Below are positions 40,020 to 48,085 of a DNA stretch of 64,000 bases, piece by piece; position 1 is the stretch's first letter; every line of letters starts with the position of its first letter. The notes beneath the pieces were generated by a model. The model did no database searches. It was not told the DNA's origin and saw only the letters and a list, made by a program, of their open reading frames with translations. The translations under genes and the position numbers were made by a program. Origin of the DNA: Polynucleobacter asymbioticus. GTDB taxonomy: Bacteria > Pseudomonadota > Gammaproteobacteria > Burkholderiales > Burkholderiaceae. The stretch spans positions 558,001-622,000 of the forward strand of contig NZ_CP061297.1 in the NCBI RefSeq assembly GCF_018687575.1, written 5' to 3'.

Positions 40020-41681
40020 ATGGCTAGTTCAAAACCCTCAACACCACAAACTGATACCAAAGCAGAGCTTCCAGTTCTGATTATTGGAGCAGGCTTAGCT
40101 GGGCTAACTGTTGCCCTGCACATGGCCGAATCCCAGCCAGTGATTCTCATGGCCAAGCGTGGTCTTGGTGAAGCGGCGACAGCTTGGGCGCAAGGCGGCA
40201 TTGTGGGGGTCGTAGATAAAGAGCATGACAGTATTGATTCTCATGTGTCCGACACCTTAGATGCGGGCGCAGGCCTTGTAGTGGAGTCGACCGCACGTTA
40301 CATTGCCGAAGAAAGTGCTGAAGCTATTCGTTGGTTGGTTGAACAGGGCGTACCGTTTACTACGGATGAGTCAGGGCCAATGGGATTGCATTTAACTCGT
40401 GAAGGTGGCCATAGTCACCGTCGCATTGCGCATGCTGCTGATGCTACTGGTAAAGCCATCCATGAAGTGCTTCTGGATAAAGCTAGGGAGCATAAAAACA
40501 TTCAGATCTTGGAGCATTGGATTGCTTTAGACCTGATTACCAATCGCCATTTAGATGCGAAGACTCAACGTACCAAGCCTAATCGTTGCTACGGTGTGTA
40601 TGCACTCGATATTAAAAACAATCGCGTCGAAACGATTGAAGCCAAGTCAGTCGTCTTGGCTACCGGTGGTGTGGGTAAAGTCTACCGATATACCAGCAAC
40701 CCAGATACGGCTACTGGCGATGGTATTGCCATGGCCTGGCGGGCAGGTTGCCGCGTCGGTAATATGGAATTTATTCAGTTTCATCCGACGTGTTTGTATC
40801 ACCCTAGTGATCGTACCTTCCTCATTACCGAAGCAATGCGGGGAGAGGGTGGCTTACTCAAGCTGCCAAACGGCACTCGCTTTATGCCTGAGCATGATGA
40901 GCGCAATGAGTTAGCGCCTCGCGATATTGTTGCCCGAGCAATCGACTTTGAGATGAAGAAGCATGGTTTGGATTATGTTCATCTGGATGCCACCCATTTG
41001 GGTGAGGCCTTCATTAAAGAGCATTTCCCGATGATTTATGCGCGTTGCATGACTCTGGGCTTAGATATCACTAAAGAGCCAATACCAGTCGTGCCAGCAG
41101 CACATTACACCTGTGGTGGTGTGGTGACCGATCTCAAAGGAAAAACAGACTTACCGGGTTTGTATGCTGTCGGTGAAGCGACTTACACAGGCCTTCATGG
41201 CGCCAATCGCTTGGCAAGCAATTCATTATTGGAGTGCATAGTGATTGGTAAGGCTGCTGCTGCAGATATCTCCACATTAAAAACACCAGCGATGCCAACA
41301 TTGCCGTTGTGGGATGAGAGTCAGGTTGAAGATGCGGATGAGCAAGTGGTGATTGCCCATAACTGGGATGAGCTACGTTCATTAATGTGGAATTACGTTG
41401 GTATTGTGAGAACCAATCGAAGGCTGGAGCGTGCATTACACCGCATCAAACTCCTCAGATATGAAGTGCAAGAGTATTACGCGAACTTTAAAGTGACGCG
41501 CGACCTTATTGAGCTGCGTAACCTTTTGGAATGCGCAGAGCTGATTGTGAGATCAGCCCTGATGCGCAGAGAGAGTAGGGGATTGCACTACAGCCGCGAT
41601 TACCCAGGGACTTGGGCGGTTTCTTATCCGACAATATTGACCCCACAAGCTGAAGGTAATTCAGAAACTCCCGAGACCTAA
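40020..41681 (+). CDS. nadB: L-aspartate oxidase
   Basis: A 553-residue flavoprotein that oxidises L-aspartate to iminoaspartate for NAD synthesis. The FAD-binding [10 protein letters not shown] is near residue 23, [14 protein letters not shown] near residue 136, E-F-I-Q-F-H-P-T near residue 249, and H-Y-T-C-G-G-V near residue 362. All are typical of NadB rather than succinate dehydrogenase. It converges on nadC-nadA, so the three quinolinate-pathway genes form a local cluster in two orientations. Confidence 0.95.
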   Translation: MASSKPSTPQTDTKAELPVLIIGAGLAGLTVALHMAESQPVILMAKRGLGEAATAWAQGGIVGVVDKEHDSIDSHVSDTLDAGAGLVVESTARYIAEESAEAIRWLVEQGVPFTTDESGPMGLHLTREGGHSHRRIAHAADATGKAIHEVLLDKAREHKNIQILEHWIALDLITNRHLDAKTQRTKPNRCYGVYALDIKNNRVETIEAKSVVLATGGVGKVYRYTSNPDTATGDGIAMAWRAGCRVGNMEFIQFHPTCLYHPSDRTFLITEAMRGEGGLLKLPNGTRFMPEHDERNELAPRDIVARAIDFEMKKHGLDYVHLDATHLGEAFIKEHFPMIYARCMTLGLDITKEPIPVVPAAHYTCGGVVTDLKGKTDLPGLYAVGEATYTGLHGANRLASNSLLECIVIGKAAAADISTLKTPAMPTLPLWDESQVEDADEQVVIAHNWDELRSLMWNYVGIVRTNRRLERALHRIKLLRYEVQEYYANFKVTRDLIELRNLLECAELIVRSALMRRESRGLHYSRDYPGTWAVSYPTILTPQAEGNSETPET

Positions 41682-41719
41682 ATTAAGATATTTATTTAGA
41701 CCGCTATGGGGGTGAACTG

Positions 41720-41866
41720 ATGATGGATGCAAAGAGCAAGCCTGAAGAAAAAACAGTTTTAGCTGAACTGCTAGAGATAGCCGAAGACCTTGATAAGCAT
41801 GATTTGTTATCCCCAAATGATAGGGAAATGATTAATTCCCTGTGCCTTGAGGATCGTCAAAATTGA
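41720..41866 (+). CDS. 48-residue protein resembling the N-terminus of XRE-type antitoxins
   Basis: A short gene with a strong ribosome site (GGGGGTGA) before tandem ATG codons at 41720 and 41723. It encodes a very acidic helical protein: L-A-E-L-L-E-I-A-E-D-L-D-K-H-D-L-L, then M-I-N-S-L-C-L-E-D. That pattern (E-x-A-x-D-L-x-x-x-x-x-[LI], then [FIN]-x-x-L-C-L) is the short segment that precedes the helix-turn-helix in HigA/NadS-like antitoxins, but here the protein ends before any DNA-binding domain. Either a truncated relic or a free-standing small protein. No toxin is adjacent. Confidence 0.5.
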   Translation: MMDAKSKPEEKTVLAELLEIAEDLDKHDLLSPNDREMINSLCLEDRQN

Positions 41867-41877
41867 CTTCAGCGGAA

Positions 41878-42732
41878 CTATAAAATACGCATCGAGAAAT
41901 CCACCGCTTTAATATCCTTAGTGAGCTTCCCAAGGGATATGCGATCAACACCAGTAGCAGCTATCGCACGCATCTGGTCTAAATCGATGCCACCAGATGC
42001 TTCCAATAGGGCGCGGCCATTAGTAAAGGCAACAGCCTCTTTCATCTGATCAGTAGTGAAGTTATCAATCAAGATGCTCTTTGCTCCGGCATCTAAAGCC
42101 TCTTTTAATTCGGCAAAATTCTCCACCTCAATCTGAATATCTACTCCCGAATTAAGAGCTTGCGCAGCTTTAATGGCAGCAGCAACACCACCTGCAGCAG
42201 CGATGTGATTCTCTTTAATCAGAATGCCATGCCAAAGTGCAAGACGTTGGTTTTGACCGCCACCAATACGTACTGCGTATTTCTGCGCCTGACGTAGGCC
42301 AGGAATCGTTTTGCGGGTATCGAGTACCGCACAACCTTTGGGATTTGGGCTAACTCCTGCAATGGCTTCAACATGTTGACGAGCAATGCTGGCAGTCCAA
42401 GACAATGTTTGTAAGAAATTAATACAGGGACGCTCAGCTGAGAGTAGGGCGCGAGAGTTGGCTTCAATGTCGCAAACCTTGGTATCGGGCTTCATTAAGT
42501 CACCCTCCAGGTAGTACCAAGTCACTTTTGCTGCAGGATCTAGTTTCTTGAGTGTGCCCTCAAACCAATCTACCCCACACAGTACCGCTTCTTCACGAAC
42601 GATCAGTTGTGCCTGAACGGGTTTACTGGGAACTAACTGAGCAGTCCAGTCACACTTACCAATATCTTCCATGAGTGCATCGGCAATATTGCGTTGACGG
42701 GCTTGCTCTAAAGTTTCGTTGTAATCAAACAT
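41878..42732 (-). CDS. nadC: Quinolinate phosphoribosyltransferase (nicotinate-nucleotide pyrophosphorylase)
   Basis: A 284-residue NadC that joins quinolinate with PRPP to give nicotinate mononucleotide. It shows N-F-L-Q-T-L-S near residue 104, D-T-R-K-T-I-P-G-L-R near residue 138 and E-A-S-G-G-I near residue 245. It lies 12 bp after nadA and is co-transcribed with it. Confidence 0.95.
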   Translation of the reverse strand: MFDYNETLEQARQRNIADALMEDIGKCDWTAQLVPSKPVQAQLIVREEAVLCGVDWFEGTLKKLDPAAKVTWYYLEGDLMKPDTKVCDIEANSRALLSAERPCINFLQTLSWTASIARQHVEAIAGVSPNPKGCAVLDTRKTIPGLRQAQKYAVRIGGGQNQRLALWHGILIKENHIAAAGGVAAAIKAAQALNSGVDIQIEVENFAELKEALDAGAKSILIDNFTTDQMKEAVAFTNGRALLEASGGIDLDQMRAIAATGVDRISLGKLTKDIKAVDFSMRIL

Positions 42733-42744
42733 ATTTTCTTTTAA

Positions 42745-43872
42745 TTAAGCAACGCCAATATTCTTTACAAAACCATGCTGGGCTTTGGCTAGAAGGTCAG
42801 GATGGTTTTGTGTGAAATCCAGCATGCGCTCGATGCAGCCAAGAGCCTTCACTCGCACATCTTCTTCAATGAAGATTTCGCCAGAAGCATTCTCTAGGCA
42901 ATCCAAAATGCCTTGCAAGCCATTCATGGCCATCCAAGGGCAGTGGGCACAGCTCTTACAAGTAGCGCTGTTACCAGCAGTAGGGGCTTCAATCAATACC
43001 TTGTTGGGTGCTAGTTGGCGCATGCGATGCAGGATGCCATTGTCAGTGGCCACAATATATTCAGTGGCACTACCTTCTACTACAGCTTTAATCATGGCTG
43101 AAGTCGATCCCACTACATCTGCTAAATCTACTACTGCTTGTGGAGATTCGGGGTGCACCAACACCATGGCATTGGGATGTGCGGCCATCAACATTTCTAA
43201 TTCAACCGCTTTAAACTCATCATGAACAATGCAAGCGCCATTCCAAAGCAACATATCAGCACCAGTCTGTTCTTGAATATAGCGACCTAGATGACGATCT
43301 GGTGCCCACAGAATTTTCTTGCCTTCAACTTTGAGTTGATGAACGATCGCTAAAGCGCAGGAGCTCGTTACCATCCAATCAGCTTGTGCTTTCACTGCAG
43401 CGCTAGTATTGGCATAGACAACTACAGTGCGATCAGGGTGCAATGCTCTAAACGCAGCAAAGTCACTCGCTTCGCAACCTAAATCCAAAGAGCAGGTCGC
43501 CTCTAAGTCTGGCATAAAGACGCGCTTCTCAGGACTCAAAATTTTCGCAGACTCACCCATAAAACGGACACCAGCCACAATCAAATTCTTGGCAGAGTGA
43601 TTCTTGCCAAAGCGTGCCATCTCCAAAGAGTCAGCTACGAAACCACCAGTTGATAAAGCCAAGTCCTGGATATCACCATCTACATAGTAGTGAGCCACTA
43701 ATGCAGCATCTTTCTCGATTAGCAATTGCTTGATACGAGCAATGACAGTGGCTTTTTCAGCTCCATGTAGTTGTGGTGGTGTTTTGGCCCAGGCTTGGGC
43801 GGTACAGGTGGTACCAGCAGCATTCTGCTGGGGGTAGTCAAAGGCGATGGGGGTGCTAATGGTTGAATTCAT
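42745..43872 (-). CDS. nadA: Quinolinate synthase
   Basis: A 375-residue NadA that condenses iminoaspartate with dihydroxyacetone phosphate. The [4Fe-4S] cluster cysteines are in A-T-C-S-L-D-L-G-C (residues 126-133), S-S-C-A-L-A-I (near 173) and [12 protein letters not shown] near residue 305. The [10 protein letters not shown] motif near residue 60 binds substrate. First gene of nadA-nadC. Confidence 0.95.
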   Translation of the reverse strand: MNSTISTPIAFDYPQQNAAGTTCTAQAWAKTPPQLHGAEKATVIARIKQLLIEKDAALVAHYYVDGDIQDLALSTGGFVADSLEMARFGKNHSAKNLIVAGVRFMGESAKILSPEKRVFMPDLEATCSLDLGCEASDFAAFRALHPDRTVVVYANTSAAVKAQADWMVTSSCALAIVHQLKVEGKKILWAPDRHLGRYIQEQTGADMLLWNGACIVHDEFKAVELEMLMAAHPNAMVLVHPESPQAVVDLADVVGSTSAMIKAVVEGSATEYIVATDNGILHRMRQLAPNKVLIEAPTAGNSATCKSCAHCPWMAMNGLQGILDCLENASGEIFIEEDVRVKALGCIERMLDFTQNHPDLLAKAQHGFVKNIGVA

Positions 43873-43935
43873 ATCAAATCTTAAACGAGAGAAGGTATTT
43901 TCACCTGAAAACTCATAAATCGAATCTATCGGATG

Positions 43936-43951
43936 TTAGCCGAGAGGCTAA
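43936..43951 (+). promoter_or_regulatory. Inverted repeat upstream of the tpsB promoter
   Basis: TTAGCC, GAGA, GGCTAA: a perfect 6-bp inverted repeat directly upstream of the tpsB -35 region. Candidate operator. Confidence 0.4.
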
Positions 43952-43973
43952 TGGGATTCTCCCTTATTGGTAA

Positions 43974-43979
43974 TATAAT
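43974..43979 (+). promoter_or_regulatory. -10 box of the two-partner secretion locus
   Basis: Consensus TATAAT 59 bp before the chosen TTG start of tpsB. No good -35 at 17 bp, so an activator may be needed. It lies downstream of the alternative ATGs at 43933 and 43951. Confidence 0.5.
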
Positions 43980-44037
43980 TTATGCATTATTTATCAGGCA
44001 CTTAGCTTGGTTTGGCATTTTTATTAGGTTATTAATC

Positions 44038-45774
44038 TTGAAATATAAAACCCCATCTACCCATTTTCACAAATCCTTATTTGCTCTCGCTGTAATGGGT
44101 GCGCTCTCGGTCGGACAAGCTTATGCACAAATTGATGCCGGTGCGCTGCAGCAGGGCCTCGAAAGACAGTTACCAAGCCCATCTCCATTGGGATTGCCAG
44201 AGCCAACCGAAAGAGATCCACAGCGTGCAGCTCCAACAGCTCAGAGTGCGGTGACGTTTGAGGTGAAATCATTTGTATTAGAGGGTGTGAGTATTTTGCC
44301 AGCGGATACAGTGCAGGCTGTTTTGAAATCGTGGCTTGATCGCGCGGTGAGTTTTGATGATCTGCAAAAAGCCTGTGATGCAGTTGTTGAGCTCTATCGT
44401 AAAAATGGCTATACAGTCCAAGCTATATTGCCCCCACAAAAAATTGCCAATGGTGTTGTGAAGATTTTGGTAACTGAGGCAAAGTTAAGTAGTGTGTTTG
44501 TTGACACACCCAGTGGAGCAACTCGTTTTAGTAAAGAAACTGCAGCTGAATATATTACTTACGCGAACCCAATTGGCGAGCCACTCAATACCAAGGCAAT
44601 TGAGCGTGCCCTGATCATCCTGAATGAAACACCTGGTGTCATGGTTTCTAGTCAGTTAGAGCCCGGTCAAAAAGATGGTGAAACTGCCTTACGTTTGCAG
44701 CTGACTCAGCCGCAGTGGTACCAAGGCAAGGTAGAGGCTAATAACTACGGTAGCCGCTCAACCGGAGCTAATCAAGGCGTGATTGCATTGAGTGCCATTA
44801 ACCCAACTGGTATTGGTGATTCAGCATCCGTCAACGGTATTTACTCCGAGGGTTCACAGTACGTGCAAGGCGCCTACTCGCTACCAGGCTCTAAGAATGG
44901 CTTGCGCCTGGGTTTGTCAGGTACTTTCTTGAACTATAAGAACGTGAGTAACTACGCATCTAGCGCTGGCGGTGGCTATGGTGATGCATGGACAACTGGT
45001 GTCAGTGCTGCCTACCCATTGGTTCGTCAACAAGGTACTAACGTGAACGTCACAATGAACTATGACGTGAAGAGTTATACCAATAAAAATATGCTGACTT
45101 TATCTACCATCAGCGCCTACACCATTAATAATGGATCTCTTGGTATTTCTGGCAATCATTACGATAGCTTCGGTGGTGGTGGCATCAGCGCTGGTTCTGC
45201 CAATATCGTGTTGGGCAGTCTCAATATTTCGAATACGAGTACCCAGGGTTATGGTGAGTACACACCACAAAGCTTTGCTAAATTCACCTTTGCTGGCAAT
45301 CGTACTCAGCAACTATCCGAGGATGGAACGACCACGGCATTCGTATCGATTAGCGGACAGCTGGCCTCCGTGAATCTGAACTCTGCAGAACAAATTTATA
45401 TGGGTGGCCCCTATGCTATTCGCGCCTATCCTGTAGCTCAGGGCGGCGGTTCACAGGGCGGTATTGGGACCATCGAGTTGCGTCAACAATTCCCAGAGCG
45501 CATTCTGGCGAGCGTCTTCTTTGATGCCGGTGTGGTGCAGCAATACAAAAACCCTTATAACAATTGGCAGGGTCAAACCAATGCGAATAACACCTACTCA
45601 TTAATGGGCGCTGGTATGGGCTTGAAGTGGGATTGGGAGGGTTGGAACTTAGGGGCTATGGTTGCTTGGCAGGTTGGCAAGAACCCTCTGTATAGCACCT
45701 CAGGACAGGCAGTCAACACCGATGGAACTACAACCAATCCACGTGGATGGGTAACAGCAAGTTATCAGTTTTAA
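44038..45774 (+). CDS. TpsB outer-membrane transporter (ShlB/FhaC/HecB family)
   Basis: A 578-residue two-partner secretion pore. The signal peptide spans residues 1-30 (F-A-L-A-V-M-G-A-L-S, ending A-Y-A-Q). A POTRA domain follows: F-E-V-K-S-F-V-L-E-G-V-S-I-L near residue 74 and L-Y-R-K-N-G-Y-T-V near residue 118. The C-terminal 16-strand barrel carries the Omp85 loop motif I-R-A-Y-P (near residue 460) and ends in Y-Q-F. I use the TTG at 44038 because earlier in-frame ATGs (43933, 43951) lie upstream of the TATAAT box and would add a second hydrophobic leader. Its cargo is almost certainly the adhesin at 48086. Confidence 0.9.
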   Translation: MKYKTPSTHFHKSLFALAVMGALSVGQAYAQIDAGALQQGLERQLPSPSPLGLPEPTERDPQRAAPTAQSAVTFEVKSFVLEGVSILPADTVQAVLKSWLDRAVSFDDLQKACDAVVELYRKNGYTVQAILPPQKIANGVVKILVTEAKLSSVFVDTPSGATRFSKETAAEYITYANPIGEPLNTKAIERALIILNETPGVMVSSQLEPGQKDGETALRLQLTQPQWYQGKVEANNYGSRSTGANQGVIALSAINPTGIGDSASVNGIYSEGSQYVQGAYSLPGSKNGLRLGLSGTFLNYKNVSNYASSAGGGYGDAWTTGVSAAYPLVRQQGTNVNVTMNYDVKSYTNKNMLTLSTISAYTINNGSLGISGNHYDSFGGGGISAGSANIVLGSLNISNTSTQGYGEYTPQSFAKFTFAGNRTQQLSEDGTTTAFVSISGQLASVNLNSAEQIYMGGPYAIRAYPVAQGGGSQGGIGTIELRQQFPERILASVFFDAGVVQQYKNPYNNWQGQTNANNTYSLMGAGMGLKWDWEGWNLGAMVAWQVGKNPLYSTSGQAVNTDGTTTNPRGWVTASYQF

Positions 45775-45808
45775 CTCCCTCACATGATCTTTTGAGATAG
45801 GCTTACCG

Positions 45809-46660
45809 ATGCAAATGAAACGCTTTCTTCCTGCTACATTCTTTGCATTAGTTAGCTTAGTCAACTTCAGCAGTCTCAATCCAGCGCTAGCCCAAACAAA
45901 ATCCGAGGCCAAAGAGACTAAGCCTGATTACGAATTTGTTGCCACTGTGAATGGCGTAGCTATCACTCAGGGCTTACTCAATCTCAATATCCGCGCACTG
46001 GTCAATCAAGGTCAACGCGACACGCCTGAGTTACGCCAAGCGATCAAAGAAGATTTAATTAACAAAGAGTTAATTGCGCAAGAGGCAACCAAACAGGGGC
46101 TAGCAAAGGAAATTGACTTCCCGGATCAAGTAACGCAGCTCAAGCAAAATTTACTGTTGCAAGCATTCTTAGAGAATCACTTTAAGAGCAATCCCATCTC
46201 TGATGCTAAGTTACGCGAAGAATACGATCGCCAACGTAAGTTGATGGGGGATGGCAGCAATAGTGTTCAGTACCGCATCAGTCAAATTGTGGTCGCCAAT
46301 GAAACTGATGCCCTAGATCTGATCCGTCGCATTCAGAAGGGTGAGCTATTTGGTAAGTTAGCTACGGAATACTCTATTGATACCAATTCAAAGGCGCAGG
46401 GCGGAGCGCTAGGATGGCTTATGGCTGGTCAAGTAATTCCTGCGGTAGCCAATGTTCTGCCTGGAATGGCCAAGGGTTCAATCACGGTAACCCCAGTCCA
46501 GACGCCTGTAGGTTGGGTCATTCTCAAGCTAGACGATAAGCGCAACTTTAAGATTCCGAGCTTTGAAGAGTCCAAACCCCAGTTAAGACAGGCCTTAGTC
46601 CAGCAATACCTGGGTGAGGTGGTTAAAGGCCTCAGAAGTAATGCCAAGATTGTCCAATGA
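45809..46660 (+). CDS. Periplasmic PpiC-type peptidyl-prolyl isomerase/chaperone
   Basis: A 283-residue exported foldase with a signal peptide ending A-L-A-Q near residue 29. A SurA N-like chaperone domain occupies residues 45-150 (R-Q-A-I-K-E-D-L-I-N-K-E-L-I). A parvulin (PpiC) domain runs from 150 to 245 (Y-R-I-S-Q-I-V-V, G-G-A-L-G-W-L, V-Q-T-P-V-G-W-V-I-L-K-L). It sits between tpsB and tpsA and overlaps the next gene by 4 bp, so it probably keeps the giant adhesin secretion-competent in the periplasm. SurA/Par27-like chaperones are known for this in Bordetella. Confidence 0.88.
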   Translation: MQMKRFLPATFFALVSLVNFSSLNPALAQTKSEAKETKPDYEFVATVNGVAITQGLLNLNIRALVNQGQRDTPELRQAIKEDLINKELIAQEATKQGLAKEIDFPDQVTQLKQNLLLQAFLENHFKSNPISDAKLREEYDRQRKLMGDGSNSVQYRISQIVVANETDALDLIRRIQKGELFGKLATEYSIDTNSKAQGGALGWLMAGQVIPAVANVLPGMAKGSITVTPVQTPVGWVILKLDDKRNFKIPSFEESKPQLRQALVQQYLGEVVKGLRSNAKIVQ

Positions 46661-47187
46661 AGCCTATTAAGAGTCTCCTGCTCATCTGCATTCTGCTGAT
46701 ATCCCCGTCAGTCCATGCCGAGAAGCTGCTATCTCAGAACTGGGTTGTGGACCTCAACGGTCAAGCCAATGAGGCCCATACCGCAAACGATTCCAAATCT
46801 ACCTTTGGCGTCTTCTGTTCTGGTGAAAAGTGCCTTTTTTACCTCCAGCAGGGCCTTAAATGCGACCCAGGCACCAAATACTCTGTATTAATGAACAGTC
46901 AGGCCGTTTCAACCGCTTTAAGCATGGAATGTACCCTGATTGGGGGCAACTTATTCCAGATTTTGGACCCTTTTGAGGCCGTCTTAAGGGCTACCCAAAC
47001 TGGGGAAATCATCGGTTTTGCAGTGGCCCTCCAGTCGGGTGCTTTTGCGGTAAATCGCTTCAGTTTGGTGGGGGTAAAACCCGCTATAGAAAGGGTGCTT
47101 TTAGAGGCTGCAAAAAGCAAGTTTTTAGAGCCAAAAACACCCCCAGCAAACACACCAAAATCCGCTCCAAAAGCCATTCAAATTTAA
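46657..47187 (+). CDS. Exported protein of the two-partner secretion locus, IalB-like at best
   Basis: A 176-residue exported protein with a signal peptide ending V-H-A near residue 21, overlapping the upstream isomerase stop by 4 bp. It has three cysteines (F-C-S-G-E-K-C, G-L-K-C-D) and a later E-C-T, plus a G-F-A-V-A-L-Q-S-G-A-F-A-V-N-R-F-S-L-V-G stretch recalling invasion-associated locus B proteins. That match is weak. The C-terminus is Lys/Pro-rich and probably disordered. Co-transcription with tpsB suggests a helper for adhesin secretion or anchoring. Confidence 0.6.
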   Translation: MKPIKSLLLICILLISPSVHAEKLLSQNWVVDLNGQANEAHTANDSKSTFGVFCSGEKCLFYLQQGLKCDPGTKYSVLMNSQAVSTALSMECTLIGGNLFQILDPFEAVLRATQTGEIIGFAVALQSGAFAVNRFSLVGVKPAIERVLLEAAKSKFLEPKTPPANTPKSAPKAIQI

Positions 47188-47267
47188 TGTGATTTTGTAG
47201 TTCACGCTGCAATCTTTTTGCTTGATGATCCACATCAAAAGATAAAACATCATCGTGAAAATAACGG

Positions 47268-47287
47268 CATTGCATGATGATGCAATG
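47268..47287 (+). repeat. Hairpin 1 of three upstream of tpsA
   Basis: CATTGCAT, GATG, ATGCAATG: a perfect 8-bp stem with a 4-base loop. Confidence 0.7.
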
Positions 47288-47290
47288 CAT

Positions 47291-47311
47291 AGTTCATGTG
47301 AAAAATGAACT
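47291..47311 (+). repeat. Hairpin 2 of three upstream of tpsA
   Basis: AGTTCAT, GTGAAAA, ATGAACT: a 7-bp stem, 3 bp after hairpin 1. Confidence 0.7.
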
Positions 47312-47333
47312 TGCAATACATATTTATGCGAAC

Positions 47334-47354
47334 ACTTCATGTATCACATGAAGT
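47334..47354 (+). repeat. Hairpin 3 of three upstream of tpsA
   Basis: ACTTCATGT, ATC, ACATGAAGT: a perfect 9-bp stem, 22 bp after hairpin 2. No T-run follows any of the three. Confidence 0.7.
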
Positions 47355-48049
47355 ATGAAATCGAGAAAAAAATAGCAAATGAGAAGCAAAATCGAGATAA
47401 AAAATAGCATCCCATAAATGTAAAAACTGGAGAAGAGAAATTTAAAAATTAGGAGCAAAAGGTAGGCAAAAATCGGGTCCAAAATTAGAGTAAACCTGCA
47501 CCAAAAAAGAGCGTAATTTGAAAGCTGAAAATGACAGCAAAAATAGCCAAGGAAAAAAATAAGTAACTCAAAAAGATCGTCAAATTTTTACCCAAATGAG
47601 TGTTGAAAAAATCATCCTGAAAAATCAAAAAAGACTCAAAAATTGAGCGAAAAATATTCTAAAAATTTAGGAGGATTCGATCAGAGAAATGAGTCACTTT
47701 TTAGATCAAAAAATACACACAATTTGCATCCGATCTGGGGTAAAAAAATATTCAAAAAACGAGTCAAACTTGCCAATTTTTAGGTCTAAAAGCGACCCGG
47801 AAAAAGAGGTCTTTTGCAGGCCCGATCATCACAATAATCCCCCACATTACACCGGGAAATAAGCTTTTAGATTTAAGGGTGCTTCTAAACCCTTGAATTT
47901 ATTGAGTCAAAATGCGCTCAAAAAACCCCTCTAGTCAGAGTGCAAAAGCGCAATTCATGTTTAGTAAACTATCAGACCCAAAGCCATATATCTAAAGGCT
48001 TGCAGGGAAAATTCAGCAGCAAATATGTGTAGTAATTTTGAGTAAATTT

Positions 48050-48065
48050 TTGCTCACATGAGCAA
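48050..48065 (+). promoter_or_regulatory. Palindrome just before the tpsA start
   Basis: TTGCTCA, CA, TGAGCAA: a perfect 7-bp inverted repeat ending 20 bp before the TTG start. Candidate operator or mRNA hairpin covering the ribosome-binding region. Confidence 0.45.
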
Positions 48066-48085
48066 GTATTAAAGACGTAATTTTT

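Larger units (their letters stand above)
47188..48085. other. Long AT-rich, A-tract-phased non-coding leader of the giant adhesin gene
   Basis: Nearly 900 bp with no credible gene on either strand. A-runs recur at close to one helical turn: runs start at 47457, 47468, 47481, 47492 and 47503, the arrangement that bends DNA. Three hairpins open the region (47268-47354). A weaker one is at 47875-47894 (AAGGGT/ACCCTT) and a palindrome closes it at 48050-48065. It probably holds the tpsA promoter and regulatory sites. No intrinsic terminator for the upstream operon is clear, so transcription could read through. Confidence 0.6.

Noticed and set aside
43933..44037. ATG starts at 43933 and 43951 for the TpsB gene
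   Set aside because: They lie upstream of the TATAAT box at 43974 and would place an extra hydrophobic leader before a normal signal peptide.
47084..47340. Minus-strand reading frames of about 70 codons beyond the exported protein at 46657
   Set aside because: They span the hairpin cluster and the antisense of a real gene, without ribosome sites or protein-like composition.
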